NCBI GenBank assembly: GCA_947629095.1
Contig: CANRCK010000002.1
Span: forward strand, 124,001 to 188,000
Origin: an uncultured Clostridia bacterium
GTDB taxonomy: Bacteria > Bacillota > Clostridia > Christensenellales > Borkfalkiaceae
Length of the DNA stretch: 64,000 bases
Reading direction: 5' to 3'
Below the pieces are notes generated by a model, which made no database searches, was not told where the DNA came from, and saw nothing but the letters and a program-made list of their open reading frames with translations. The stretch's first letter is position 1. Every line of letters begins with the position of its first letter. Below, one piece after another: positions 18,277-27,110 of this stretch. The position numbers and the translations under genes are program-made.

Positions 18277-20283
18277 TCAGTTCAAAATTACGTCCTTCAG
18301 GCTTTCGTACTTTTCCGCGGCGATGCGCGAAAGTAATTTTATGTCGAACGCGCCCGAAAAAGCCTCGTCCGAAATGGCCTTTGCCGTGAAAATAGTCTCC
18401 ACGGGGAAGCGGAGATTTTTTATTTCCGAAAGCACCCTGCCGGATTGCCGCGTGCCCATAAAATCGCCGCCGCCGCGGATTTTTAAGTCGGCTTCGGCTA
18501 TTTCAAAGCCGTCCGAACTGTTCTTTATCACGCCCAGGCGGGCGCGGGCTTCGTCGGTGTCGGCGCCCATCAAGAGGAAGCAATAGCTCTTTTTATCTCC
18601 CCTGCCCACTCTGCCGCGGAGCTGGTGGAGCTGCGAAAGCCCGAAGCGCTCGGCGTTGTAGATTATCATAGTGGTTGCGTCGGGCACGTCCACGCCCACC
18701 TCGATTACGGTGGTGGAAACGAGGCAGTCGTACTCCTTGTTTTTGAACGCGGTCATTATTTCGTTTTTTTGCTTGTCGCGCATCTTGCCGTGCAAAAGGG
18801 CTATTCTGACCCCCGGCATTCTGCCCTGCAACTCCTCGTAAAGCTCGGTTACGGAAGTAACGGTCCCCTCGTCGTCGCCCTCTATTTTGGGGCAGACGAA
18901 GTAGGTTTGCAAGCCCTGCCTTGCCTGCTCAGCCACGTAGCGGTACATATCCGCATACTTCCTTTCGGGAATTACAGACGTTGCTACGGGCAGCCGCGAA
19001 CGGGGCTTATCCGTGATTGTGGTTACGTCCAGATCGCCGTAAAATATGAGGGAGAGCGTGCGCGGAATGGGGGTTGCGCTCATAACCAGAACGTCGCAGC
19101 CGTCGCCCTTGCCGGAGAGCGAGGAGCGCTGGGCAACGCCGAAGCGGTGCTGCTCGTCGCAGACCACGAAGGAAAGATTTTTAAAGACTACGTCCTCCTG
19201 CAATATTGCGTGCGTGCCGCAGATTATATTTACGTCCCCCGCGGCAAGCCCCTTTTTTATCTCCCGTTTTTCGGCGGCGGGCGTGGAGCCTGTGAGAGTG
19301 CGCACCGAGTACTCGGGGAAATATTTTTCGAGGAGCGCGGCGTTCTGGCGGGCAAGCACCTCGGTGGGGGCGAGCATTGCAGCCTGATAGCCCGATTTTA
19401 CCGCCGCGTAGATGCCCGCAAACGCAACCGCGGTTTTGCCGCAGCCGACGTCGCCTTGCAGGAGCCTGTTCATATTGTGCGGGGAGTGCACGCTCTTAAA
19501 GATATCCTCCACCGCCGCTTTCTGCCCTTCGGTGAATTCAAAGGGGAAACGGGCGATAAAGGAGTTCAGCTCTGCGCGCGTGACGGAATACCTGTTCATG
19601 CGCGCGTCGTCCCGCCCGCCCTTTATGACTTTGAACGCCGAAATCAGCAAAAAATACTCCTCGAGCGCAATGCGCTCCGACCCCGTTTTTATGTCGTCCG
19701 CGGTCGACGGCGCGTGCACCCTGAAATACGCCTCTTTCAAAGGGGTCAAGCCGTACTTTTTTTGAAGCGTTTGGGGGATATATGAGACAATATCCAGCTT
19801 TTCCACAGCTTGCCGCACGGCTTGGCGGACTACGCCCTGCGTGAGCGAGCCGGCAAGGGAATATACGGGGATTATGCCCTGCAAACGGCTTGTTTTTTCG
19901 GCTTTTTCAAAGGACGGGTTGACCATCTGGCAGCCCATGCCGTACTTGTTCTGCACCCTGCCGTAAAAGAGATATTCGCCCGGTACGAGCTTTTGGGCGA
20001 CGTACGGCTGGTTGAACCACACAGCCGTAAAAATAAACTTATCCTGCTGGCAGAGCGCCTTTACAAAGGGGCGCCTTGCATAGCGGTTCTGCTCTACGTT
20101 CAGAACAAAACACGCCGTTAAAATGACGTCGTTGTGATAGGCGTCCTTTAAGGGCGTAACGTGCGTCAAATCGAGATAGTCGCGCGGAAAGTGGCGGACA
20201 AGCTCTTCGGCGGTGCGGATATTCAGTTTGTTTAAGTCCCTCTCCCGCTTTTCGGAAATGAACTTTAAGGAAGTCAATTGCAT
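18277..20283 (-). CDS. recG: ATP-dependent DNA helicase RecG
   Basis: RecG remodels stalled replication forks and Holliday junctions. The 668-residue protein has the N-terminal wedge (OB) domain, then SF2 helicase motifs: Walker A GDVGCGKTAVA, the Walker B box DEQHRFGVAQR, SATPIPRTL and the C-terminal QLRGRVGRG. Length is close to the family's 680-690. An upstream TTG in frame (20295) is possible, but the ATG at 20283 giving MQLTSL is more natural. Neither has a clear ribosome binding site. It follows yloV after 75 bases with a hairpin between them, so it may be partly separated from the upstream operon. Confidence 0.94.
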   Translation of the reverse strand: MQLTSLKFISEKRERDLNKLNIRTAEELVRHFPRDYLDLTHVTPLKDAYHNDVILTACFVLNVEQNRYARRPFVKALCQQDKFIFTAVWFNQPYVAQKLVPGEYLFYGRVQNKYGMGCQMVNPSFEKAEKTSRLQGIIPVYSLAGSLTQGVVRQAVRQAVEKLDIVSYIPQTLQKKYGLTPLKEAYFRVHAPSTADDIKTGSERIALEEYFLLISAFKVIKGGRDDARMNRYSVTRAELNSFIARFPFEFTEGQKAAVEDIFKSVHSPHNMNRLLQGDVGCGKTAVAFAGIYAAVKSGYQAAMLAPTEVLARQNAALLEKYFPEYSVRTLTGSTPAAEKREIKKGLAAGDVNIICGTHAILQEDVVFKNLSFVVCDEQHRFGVAQRSSLSGKGDGCDVLVMSATPIPRTLSLIFYGDLDVTTITDKPRSRLPVATSVIPERKYADMYRYVAEQARQGLQTYFVCPKIEGDDEGTVTSVTELYEELQGRMPGVRIALLHGKMRDKQKNEIMTAFKNKEYDCLVSTTVIEVGVDVPDATTMIIYNAERFGLSQLHQLRGRVGRGDKKSYCFLLMGADTDEARARLGVIKNSSDGFEIAEADLKIRGGGDFMGTRQSGRVLSEIKNLRFPVETIFTAKAISDEAFSGAFDIKLLSRIAAEKYESLKDVILN

Positions 20284-20294
20284 ATTTAAAAACA

Positions 20295-20332
20295 AACAGT
20301 TCCAAAAAGCGTTTAAACCTTTTGAAACTGTT
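20295..20332 (-). terminator. Hairpin upstream of recG
   Basis: Arms AACAGTTCCAAAAAG and CTTTTGAAACTGTT pair with one bulge around TTTAAACG. On the minus strand the hairpin is followed by TGTTTTT, immediately before the recG start. It may be a terminator for yloV or an attenuator for recG. Confidence 0.5.
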
Positions 20333-20358
20333 GCACCCTACAAAAAAACCGATTTTGG

Positions 20359-22017
20359 TTATTCAAGCGAGACCATATAATAATACACGGGCTGACCGCC
20401 GAAATGGAAATCCACGTCGCAGTCGGGGTACTCCTCCCCGATCTTTTCGGAGAGCGCTTCGGCGTCCTCCTCCTTTACTCCCTCCCCGTAGTAGAGGGTT
20501 ATCATTTCATGCTCGTCGCGCTTTAACGCTTTAATAAGCTTTAAGGTCGTTTCGGAAATGTTGTCGCCCTTGGCGAGGATTCTCTTGTTGTCGAGACCTA
20601 TAATGTCGCCCTCTTTGAGCTTGAAACCGTTCATTGTGGTGTTGCGCACGGCGTAGGTCACCTGACCGGAAGCCACGTTGTCTATGGCGTGGGTCATATT
20701 GGTTTTATTTTCCGGCACGGAGGCTTCGGGGTCGAACGCAAGCGCCGCCGCAAAGCCCTGCGGAACGTTCTTGGTGGGAATAACGTGAATGGTGCGCTTG
20801 GTTACAAGGTCCTTTGCCTGCTCCGCGGCAAGTATTACGTTGGAATTGTTGGGGAACACAAAAACGTTGGAGGCGTTTATCTTCTGCACGGCGTCGGCTA
20901 TGTCCTGCGCGGAGGGGTTCATGGTCTGACCGCCCTCAATAACCCTGTCGCACATCAAATCCTTGAATATCTCCTCCAAGCCGCTGCCCGCGCATATGGC
21001 AAGCATGCCCATTTCCTTCTTTTCCGCCTCGAGCTTTGCCTTGAGGGCGCGGTTCTCTTCGAGCATGTTCTCTATTTTTATTCTGTCAAGCTCCCCCAGC
21101 TCAAGCGCGTAGGTTAAGGCTATGCCCGGGGTGTTGGTGTGGACGTGTACCTTTATCAGCTCGAGGTCGCCTATGCAGATTACGCTGTCACCTATCTGCA
21201 TCAGCTTTTCTTTCAGCCTGTCGATATCGGCAAGCGTGGTCATCTGCTTTAAATTTATTACAAAAAACTCCGTGCAATAGGCAAACTCTATGTCGCCCAA
21301 ATCGAGGTTTATTATGTCGGAATTGTCGCCGAAAATGTCGTCGTCGCTCTTTTTTGCGTCCGCAGCGGCTTCGGTGGGGATTTCGCCCAGCTCGTCGCTC
21401 TCGCCCGAGATTGCCGCAAGAAATCCGCGCATTATGTGCATAAGACCCACGCCGCCCGAGTCAACCACGCCCGCCTTTTTTAACACGGGGAGAAGCTCCG
21501 GGGTTTTTGCAAGGGCGTCGTCGCCCACTTCTATAAGAGCCTTGAAAAAGTCCGTAAAATCCTTGTGTTTGCTTGCAAGCTTGCCCGCAGACTCGCTCAT
21601 AAGCCTTACTACCGTTAAAATGGTGCCTTCCTTGGGAATGGATACTGCGCCGTAGGCAACCTTTGTGCCCGCCTCCATCGCCTTTGCAAAGGTCTTTGTG
21701 TCAAAAGCGTCCTTAGTGTCCTTTATAACCGAACATATTCCGCGGAAAATCTGCGAAGAAATTACTCCCGAATTGCCCCTGGCGCCCTTTAAAGCGCCCT
21801 TTGAAACGGCGTCGCAAATCTCCTGGAAGCGGTTTGACGTGCAGGCGTTCATTTCCTTTACGGCAGATTGCAGGGTGAGCGACATATTGGTGCCCGTGTC
21901 GCCGTCGGGAACGGGGAACACGTTCAGGGCATCGACTTTTGCCCTGTTTATTTCAAGCATTCTGGCACCGGTGGCAACCATTTTGCGGAACTCGGTGCTG
22001 TTGATTGTTTTTTGCAT
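20359..22017 (-). CDS. fakA: DAK2/DegV-associated kinase (FakA/YloV family)
   Basis: This 552-residue protein begins with a DhaL/DAK2 nucleotide-binding domain (VFPVPDGDTGTNMSLT with its metal-binding aspartates, and GARGNSGVISSQ), followed by the FakA middle and C-terminal domains (PNNSNVILAAEQA). Characterised FakA phosphorylates a fatty acid held by a DegV-family FakB protein, allowing exogenous fatty acids to enter phospholipid synthesis. A DegV protein is encoded at 45911-46810. The ATG at 22017 has AAGGAG at proper spacing and is preferred to 22050. The yloU-yloV order is conserved in Firmicutes and is kept here. Confidence 0.88.
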   Translation of the reverse strand: MQKTINSTEFRKMVATGARMLEINRAKVDALNVFPVPDGDTGTNMSLTLQSAVKEMNACTSNRFQEICDAVSKGALKGARGNSGVISSQIFRGICSVIKDTKDAFDTKTFAKAMEAGTKVAYGAVSIPKEGTILTVVRLMSESAGKLASKHKDFTDFFKALIEVGDDALAKTPELLPVLKKAGVVDSGGVGLMHIMRGFLAAISGESDELGEIPTEAAADAKKSDDDIFGDNSDIINLDLGDIEFAYCTEFFVINLKQMTTLADIDRLKEKLMQIGDSVICIGDLELIKVHVHTNTPGIALTYALELGELDRIKIENMLEENRALKAKLEAEKKEMGMLAICAGSGLEEIFKDLMCDRVIEGGQTMNPSAQDIADAVQKINASNVFVFPNNSNVILAAEQAKDLVTKRTIHVIPTKNVPQGFAAALAFDPEASVPENKTNMTHAIDNVASGQVTYAVRNTTMNGFKLKEGDIIGLDNKRILAKGDNISETTLKLIKALKRDEHEMITLYYGEGVKEEDAEALSEKIGEEYPDCDVDFHFGGQPVYYYMVSLE

Positions 22018-22085
22018 AGTACTCCTTTTAATTGCCGTAAAATACGGCAAACTCGCACAGCCCTAAAAAACGGCTGTGCGAAAAT

Positions 22086-22436
22086 TTACAGCTTGACGCC
22101 TATAATGTTGACGTTTACGGTGTCCACTATCATACCCGTAAAGTGTTCAACCTTGTATTTAATGCTTTCTTTTAACGATTCAGCCACGGCGTTTATGGAT
22201 ACGCCGTACTTGATTATTACGTTTACGTCGATAAAAATCCTGTCACCGTTCGTAACTACCTTCACGCCCTTTCCGTCCGTCTTTCTTTTAAGAAGCTCGG
22301 AAATAGAGTCGGTGATGTTGCGTGAAACGGTGTCGACGATTCCGTAACATTCCAAAGTGGCGCTCTTTGCAACCTTGGCAATTGCCGAATCGGATATTGA
22401 AATTTTACCGTATACGTTGCTTGTGTTTACCGACAT
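22086..22436 (-). CDS. yloU: Asp23/Gls24 family protein (YloU)
   Basis: This 116-residue protein matches Asp23/Gls24 small alkaline-shock proteins: an N-terminal GKISISDSAIAKVAKSAT segment and a VNVIIKYGVSINAVAESLKESIKYKVE stretch (split here for reading: VNVIIKYG, then VAESLKESI). Family members are cytoplasmic or membrane-associated and linked to cell-envelope stress; no enzymatic role is known. It is transcribed ahead of fakA (68-base gap) and divergently from rpmB, the arrangement known from Bacillus and Clostridia. Its own promoter is visible upstream, with only a weak ribosome binding site. Confidence 0.85.
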   Translation of the reverse strand: MSVNTSNVYGKISISDSAIAKVAKSATLECYGIVDTVSRNITDSISELLKRKTDGKGVKVVTNGDRIFIDVNVIIKYGVSINAVAESLKESIKYKVEHFTGMIVDTVNVNIIGVKL

Positions 22437-22456
22437 AACTTTTACCGTCCGTCGTT

Positions 22457-22485
22457 ATTCTATAACATTTAAAAGTTTTTTGCAA
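22457..22485 (-). promoter_or_regulatory. Promoter of yloU-fakA
   Basis: On the minus strand TTGCAA (22485-22480) and TAGAAT (22462-22457) are separated by 17 bases, about 20 bases before the yloU start. Confidence 0.65.
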
Positions 22486-22577
22486 GCGTTTCCCGTCATT
22501 TTAGAGTATTTCGCATATTTTCCTATATAAATTATTTTGAAAAATATAAAAAAATAAAACTTTGAAGCGATTTTTGA

Positions 22578-22606
22578 TTGATTTTTTTTAAAAGCCGTGT
22601 TATATT
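22578..22606 (+). promoter_or_regulatory. Promoter of rpmB with extended -10
   Basis: TTGATT (22578-22583), a 17-base spacer ending in TGT, and TATATT (22601-22606). The rpmB start is about 67 bases downstream, with a GGAGGT site. Confidence 0.8.
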
Positions 22607-22672
22607 TAGAAAGGTCGTAATTTCAAGGCGGCTTTATTTTTAACGATTTTAACCCACGGAGGTATAAATATT

Positions 22673-22855
22673 ATGTCGAGAGTTTGTGAAGTTTGCGGCA
22701 AGGGTCAGACCAGCGGTAACAACGTGAGCCACTCCAAGAGAAGAACGAGAAGGACTTTTAAAGCCAATGTTCAAAAGGTTTCTTACCTTGTAAACGGCAA
22801 AGTAACCACGGGCTACGTTTGCGCAAGATGCCTCAAATCAGTTGAAAGAGCATAA
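22673..22855 (+). CDS. rpmB: 50S ribosomal protein L28
   Basis: This 60-residue basic protein matches bacterial L28 from end to end. It has two CXXC pairs (CEVCGK and CARC), marking the zinc-binding form. It is a component of the large ribosomal subunit. A strong GGAGG stands before the ATG. The gene is monocistronic, with its own promoter and a strong terminator, and lies divergent to yloU as in many Firmicutes. Confidence 0.97.
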   Translation: MSRVCEVCGKGQTSGNNVSHSKRRTRRTFKANVQKVSYLVNGKVTTGYVCARCLKSVERA

Positions 22856-22871
22856 GTTTTTTTAAAAAGCA

Positions 22872-22907
22872 GCGGCGGGAGTATCAACTCCCGCCGCAAT
22901 TTTTTTG
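22872..22907. terminator. rpmB terminator (bidirectional)
   Basis: A perfect 11-bp stem (GCGGCGGGAGT / ACTCCCGCCGC) with loop ATCA is followed by AATTTTTTT on the plus strand and TGCTTTTT on the minus strand. It also serves the convergent SGNH esterase gene. Confidence 0.92.
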
Positions 22908-22937
22908 CCGTTTTTCAGCCGCAATAAATATCCCTGC

Positions 22938-24425
22938 TCACGCGCCCGAAAAGTCGCCCGTAAGCTCCAGCTTTAAATCGGAAAATTCAACTTTAAGGCT
23001 TCTTGCCGCAAACAGGCACAGATACGCGAACCTGCCGTCCACAGAGTCGAGCTTGAAATCAAAAAACTGCCTTTTGAAATTTTTGCCCTCCGCCGTTACC
23101 TCGGCGGTTATTATTTGCCCTTCGCGCACGAGCTTTAAACAAAGCTCGCTGCCGGCGGAGAGCGTTACGGGGTTGTCCGCGCGGTTGAGCTTTCCGCTTT
23201 CGCGGAAAAATACGGCGTTCCCCTCAGGATATCCGAGCACGCCCGAAACTACGTAGTCGCTGACTGCGGCAACGTCCAGACGGTTTACGTAAATATCGTC
23301 GCGAAGCATCAGCCCGAATCCGCTCTGCCCGTCTGCGCCGCCGCCCGCTTCCAAAAGCCTTACCCTTGCCGAAGCGGTGAAGTTTTTGGTGACGGGCACA
23401 GCCGTGAACGCGGCTGCGATTCCGTCGCCCGAGGGGGCTATTTTGCCCTTGGTTTGCCCGGGGTCGGACCACACGGAGAACACGCCGTTTTTAAAGGTCA
23501 CGCCGAACGGGGAAAACCCGTTGCCGCCCAAATCGCCGAACGCCGTGGCATACCAGCCCGGCGCAAGCTCTTCCGCCGCCGTGTGCGCGGGATCGAACGG
23601 GGCGTACGCGGGCTTTTTATATTCTGCCCAAACCGCCTCCGCAAAATCCTTGGGAAATTGCGGCGGGGCAATGTTCCGTTTGACGTAATTTTTAAGGCTG
23701 CAACCCGAACGGGAGATTGCCGCGGCAAATTCATAGGCTACGCGCTTTGCGCCGAAGGCGTTGAGATGCGTGCCGTCCATTCCCGCGGGGGCTTTGCTCT
23801 CCTCGTCCGCATATGTGGCGTGGGAGTGGAAATACGCCGCGGCGGCGTTGTCCGAAAGGTATATTTTACGCGTCAGAGAAGTGAGATCCACAACCTGAGT
23901 GCCCGTATCGGCGCCAAGACTACGGATAGCTTGGGCGTAGTCGCCCGCGGCGGTCTCGTGGACGGACGTGCCTACGTATTCGCACGCGGAATCGTATCTG
24001 ACGATGGGTGTGCAGAGTATGGGCGTGGCGCCCGCCGCCTTTGCTATCTTTATATATTTTTCATATAGGATATATTTGAACGACGCTCCGCCTTCAACGT
24101 CCGCGTCGTCCATACTCTTGCAAGGGTCGGTGTAGCGGGCGGGGTCCTCCCGCTTTTCGTCGTTGTGCCCGAAGCCTATTATGAGATAGTCGCCCGCAGA
24201 AATTTCCTCTATGAGCTTTGAATAGTTGCCCGATTTATCCGTGAGAAAATTGAGAGAGCTGCGCCCGGACAGGGCAAGGTTGACTATCTGCTCCTTTTCC
24301 GCTTCGAAATAGTTATACAGCTGCGCGCCGTAGCCGCAGCGGGGAAGATAAATTCTGTCGGGGACGGGATAGTTGCACACCGTTGAATCACCCACGACGA
24401 AAATTCTGCCGTTGAACTTTTCCAT
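22938..24425 (-). CDS. SGNH hydrolase, rhamnogalacturonan acetylesterase-like
   Basis: This 495-residue protein has the SGNH esterase blocks: FVVGDST (nucleophile Ser14), ALSGRSS, IGFGHND, and the catalytic Asp/His block DGTHLN near residue 220. This pattern is that of rhamnogalacturonan acetylesterases, which remove acetyl groups from pectin. Residues from about 290 to 495 form a second beta-rich domain with no clear match, possibly carbohydrate-binding. There is no signal peptide, so it would act on imported oligosaccharides. A good AAAGGAG precedes the ATG. Its presence fits the pectin theme of the first 10 kb, but the substrate is inferred. Confidence 0.75.
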   Translation of the reverse strand: MEKFNGRIFVVGDSTVCNYPVPDRIYLPRCGYGAQLYNYFEAEKEQIVNLALSGRSSLNFLTDKSGNYSKLIEEISAGDYLIIGFGHNDEKREDPARYTDPCKSMDDADVEGGASFKYILYEKYIKIAKAAGATPILCTPIVRYDSACEYVGTSVHETAAGDYAQAIRSLGADTGTQVVDLTSLTRKIYLSDNAAAAYFHSHATYADEESKAPAGMDGTHLNAFGAKRVAYEFAAAISRSGCSLKNYVKRNIAPPQFPKDFAEAVWAEYKKPAYAPFDPAHTAAEELAPGWYATAFGDLGGNGFSPFGVTFKNGVFSVWSDPGQTKGKIAPSGDGIAAAFTAVPVTKNFTASARVRLLEAGGGADGQSGFGLMLRDDIYVNRLDVAAVSDYVVSGVLGYPEGNAVFFRESGKLNRADNPVTLSAGSELCLKLVREGQIITAEVTAEGKNFKRQFFDFKLDSVDGRFAYLCLFAARSLKVEFSDLKLELTGDFSGA

Positions 24426-24461
24426 AATTCTCCTTTAAAACCGCTTTTAAACCGCGGCGGG

Positions 24462-25514
24462 TCAATATTCCACATTGAATTCTACGTTTGCATTGAGCAC
24501 CGCCGAATTGTCGTACAAGGAGCTGTTGCTGCTGATTGCGTAGTTTTCCATTTTTACGGCGTTCCACTGCTCCTGCGTGCCCGCAAAATATATGTTGGCA
24601 AGCGCGCCGTCGTGGTGGAAAGCATGTCCCACCAACAAATCGCCGTCGTCGTTTGAAACGGAGCCGTAAATAGTTGTAATCCCCGCGGGAAGATATATCT
24701 CCTCCAGAGCTGAGCAGTAGCCGAACGCGCCCGGCTCGATTACGGTTATGCCCTTGCCCACCTTTACGCATTTGAGCGAGGTGCAGGTGTGGAAAGCTGC
24801 CACCCCGAGCGCGGGAACCAACTCCGTTACGGGATTGCCGTTTTTATCCTTTTCCTGTTCGCCGTTTTCGTCAAGCACGGGTTCTTCGGCGTCTACAAGG
24901 CTGTCCGGCAAAACCAACTCTTTCAGCGAAGCGCAGTTATAAAACGCCAGATTGCCTATTCTTTTGAGGGTCTGCGGCAAGTTTAGCTCTTTTAACGAGA
25001 CGCATTCTTCAAACGCCCTTGCGTTTATGTATTCAAGCCCCTCGGGGAATTCGAAATCCCGAAAGGCGCAGCCGTAAAACGCATACCCGTCTATAGTTTT
25101 TACCGAATCGGGCACGTTGATTTTTTGGAGTTTACTGCAGTAGCCGAACATTCCCCAAACTATTTCACCGAGGGCGCTGCCCTCCTCAAATGTGACCTCT
25201 TCAAGCATAAAATTATAGGAAAACGCCGCCGTTCCCACTTTTTCTATGCTTGCGGGGATTGTAATTTTGGTGTACATTGCGTTGGTAAAGGCGCCCGCCT
25301 CAACCTCTTTTACGGGCAATCCCTCGTATTGGGAGGGGATTACAAGTTCGCCGCCAAGGTAGGAGGCGTTGCCGTCCACGCTTACGGAATAATATTCGTT
25401 ACCCGAATCGTCGGTTTTTTTTATGTAGCCCACGCTTGCCGAACAGCCCGAAATAAGGGGCGCGGACAGCGCCGCTACCGCCAACGCCGCAACGATTGCA
25501 ATTGATTTTTTCAT
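24462..25514 (-). CDS. Leucine-rich-repeat (BspA type) lipoprotein
   Basis: This 350-residue protein has a lipoprotein signal peptide (hydrophobic residues 4-20, lipobox LISGC with Cys near 24). It is followed by about eight BspA-type LRR_5 repeats, with recurring patterns such as VEAGAFTN, IDGYAFYGC, INARAFEEC, IGNLAFYNC and IEPGAFGYC. Such proteins are anchored on the outer face of the membrane; functions range from adhesion to unknown. The repeats are interrupted at about residues 205-225 by a charged insert (EEPVLDENGEQEKDKNGNP). A -10 box lies 9 bases before the ATG and no ribosome binding site is seen, so translation may be leaderless. Confidence 0.85.
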   Translation of the reverse strand: MKKSIAIVAALAVAALSAPLISGCSASVGYIKKTDDSGNEYYSVSVDGNASYLGGELVIPSQYEGLPVKEVEAGAFTNAMYTKITIPASIEKVGTAAFSYNFMLEEVTFEEGSALGEIVWGMFGYCSKLQKINVPDSVKTIDGYAFYGCAFRDFEFPEGLEYINARAFEECVSLKELNLPQTLKRIGNLAFYNCASLKELVLPDSLVDAEEPVLDENGEQEKDKNGNPVTELVPALGVAAFHTCTSLKCVKVGKGITVIEPGAFGYCSALEEIYLPAGITTIYGSVSNDDGDLLVGHAFHHDGALANIYFAGTQEQWNAVKMENYAISSNSSLYDNSAVLNANVEFNVEY

Positions 25515-25523
25515 AGCGCAACC

Positions 25524-25552
25524 ATATTAACATATATGCGCCGAAAATGCAA
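25524..25552 (-). promoter_or_regulatory. Promoter of the LRR lipoprotein, predicted leaderless
   Basis: On the minus strand TTGCAT (25552-25547), a 17-base spacer ending TGT, and TAATAT (25529-25524). The ATG begins nine bases after the -10 box. Confidence 0.6.
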
Positions 25553-25561
25553 GTGAAATTT

Positions 25562-26500
25562 TTATGAACAAACCTCTTTGAAAACGCGCAAAAAATTTTT
25601 GAAGGCTATTTTTTCAAGCTGCCTTTCGGTTATGCCGTCGGCAAGCAAAAAGCGCATTAATTCAGCCATATCACAGGGGCAAACGGCTATTCCGTCCGCC
25701 AAAGTTCCGTCCCAATCGCTGCCGAACGCCGGCGCGTCCTCCCCCGCGACGGCTATTATATGCTTTATGTGCGCCGAAATTTCGGCAAATCCTCCTGCGC
25801 CGCCCAAAAACCTTTTATAAAAGTTTACGCCCACAGCGCCGCCGCACTCCGCTATTTCCCTCAGTTGCCTGTCGGTGAGGTTGCGCGGGTTTCGGCAAAC
25901 CGCTTCCGCACAGGAATGGCTGGCAACGACGGGGATTTTACGGTTTTTTAAAATTTGGGCAACGCCGCCGTCCGAAAGATGGGATATATCCACTATTATT
26001 TTGTTTTTGTCGAGGGCGGCAAGCGCGGCAAAGCCCCTCTTTTTTAAGCCTCTTTTTTCCCTTTTTCCGTCCGCGCGGACGTTTGGAAAGGCAAGGGCGT
26101 TCTCCTCGTTCCACACAAGTGAAGCCATAATCGCGCCGTCGGCGCGCAGTGCGGCTGTTTTTGCGGGGTCGCCGCCGGTAAAGCCGATGTTTTCGCAGGT
26201 GAGCGCGCAGGGAACGCGGCGCAGGGCGCGGGCGCGCAGGTAGTCGCCGTAATTTTTTACTATCGCGTATCTTTTTTGCGAAAAAACGGCGTAAAATAAA
26301 GCTTTTGCCGCGGCATATGCCGCGGCGTTTTCGTTTGTGAATATTGCAAAGCACTGAAAGGTGTTTTGCGTTAGCTCCGCGGGCTTTACCAAACCCGTTA
26401 AGGGCGGGCTTGCCGTAAGAGAATCGCAGTGCAAATCAACCCTTATTTGCGGCATATGAGCCTTAGGATTTTGCGCACCGGTTTGGGCGGCTTTACGCAT
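25562..26500 (-). CDS. Membrane dipeptidase-like zinc hydrolase (peptidase M19)
   Basis: This 312-residue protein matches the M19 renal dipeptidase family. The HxD metal ligands are in VDLHCDSLT, the bridging glutamate is in LTCENIGF, and the later histidines are in VDISHLSD and VVASHSCAEAV. FGSDWDG near residue 260 holds the conserved aspartate. M19 enzymes hydrolyse dipeptides, including those with D-residues. No signal peptide is seen, so it is probably cytoplasmic. It starts 7 bases after the thiN stop, with AGGGGGGA upstream, so it is co-transcribed with rpe-thiN. It is not a usual member of this cluster. Confidence 0.87.
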   Translation of the reverse strand: MRKAAQTGAQNPKAHMPQIRVDLHCDSLTASPPLTGLVKPAELTQNTFQCFAIFTNENAAAYAAAKALFYAVFSQKRYAIVKNYGDYLRARALRRVPCALTCENIGFTGGDPAKTAALRADGAIMASLVWNEENALAFPNVRADGKREKRGLKKRGFAALAALDKNKIIVDISHLSDGGVAQILKNRKIPVVASHSCAEAVCRNPRNLTDRQLREIAECGGAVGVNFYKRFLGGAGGFAEISAHIKHIIAVAGEDAPAFGSDWDGTLADGIAVCPCDMAELMRFLLADGITERQLEKIAFKNFLRVFKEVCS

Positions 26501-26507
26501 ATTATGG

Positions 26508-27110
26508 TCATACTTCCCCCCTGTTCACGATTATTAGGGCAACCCCTTCCGTGCATATATAGGCGTCGCCGCTTAGAACGACGTTGGAAATTCCCCTGCA
26601 CTCGCCATAGCGCACACTCTCGGGATAGGAGTATTTCAGCCCCCTAAAATCCATTATATTCAGGCTGCCGCCAAAAGGTAACACCGAAACGGTTTTGCCC
26701 GCGTAATCTCCCAAAAAAATTTTGCCCGACGCGGGAAAAATTACCGAGCGCGCCGTTATCATTTTGCACTCTGCGCCGCTTGCGTGGGCGCGGTATAAAA
26801 GATGCAGGTTGCCCAAAAAATGGTCCTCCCTGCCGCCTCCGCCGCCGTAGATCTCTATTTGGTCAACGCCCTTTTCCATAAGCTCCAAAAGGGCTATTTC
26901 CCCGTCGGTGAAATTCTTTTCGGCGGGATATATGCCGTCGTGAACGGGGTCGGGGACGTAGCCGAGGCTGTCAAAATCGCCCACGGTTTTATCGGTGCGC
27001 ACCCTGCCGTGCGCCCACTTATAGGCGCCGTCGCAACAGTAGACCAGGGCGTTTTGCACGTCTATCTCCCCTTCGTACGGGTCTCCGTTCAAAAGCATTA
27101 CGCCCTTCAT
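26508..27110 (-). CDS. thiN: Thiamine pyrophosphokinase
   Basis: This 200-residue enzyme transfers pyrophosphate from ATP to thiamine. Family hallmarks are CCDGAYKWA, the DKTVGDFDSLG metal-binding block (VGDFDS), the FTDGEIAL segment and GGGGGREDHFLGN. The reading frame extends upstream, but the ATG at 27110 overlaps the rpe stop (ATGA) and gives the expected N-terminus (MKGVMLLNGD), so it is chosen. The rpe-thiN order is conserved in Firmicutes. Translational coupling to rpe is likely. Confidence 0.92.
   Translation of the reverse strand: MKGVMLLNGDPYEGEIDVQNALVYCCDGAYKWAHGRVRTDKTVGDFDSLGYVPDPVHDGIYPAEKNFTDGEIALLELMEKGVDQIEIYGGGGGREDHFLGNLHLLYRAHASGAECKMITARSVIFPASGKIFLGDYAGKTVSVLPFGGSLNIMDFRGLKYSYPESVRYGECRGISNVVLSGDAYICTEGVALIIVNRGEV

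Noticed and set aside
22086..22855. Overlapping plus-strand frames near yloU
   Set aside because: The minus-strand Asp23 protein and the rpmB promoter explain the region.
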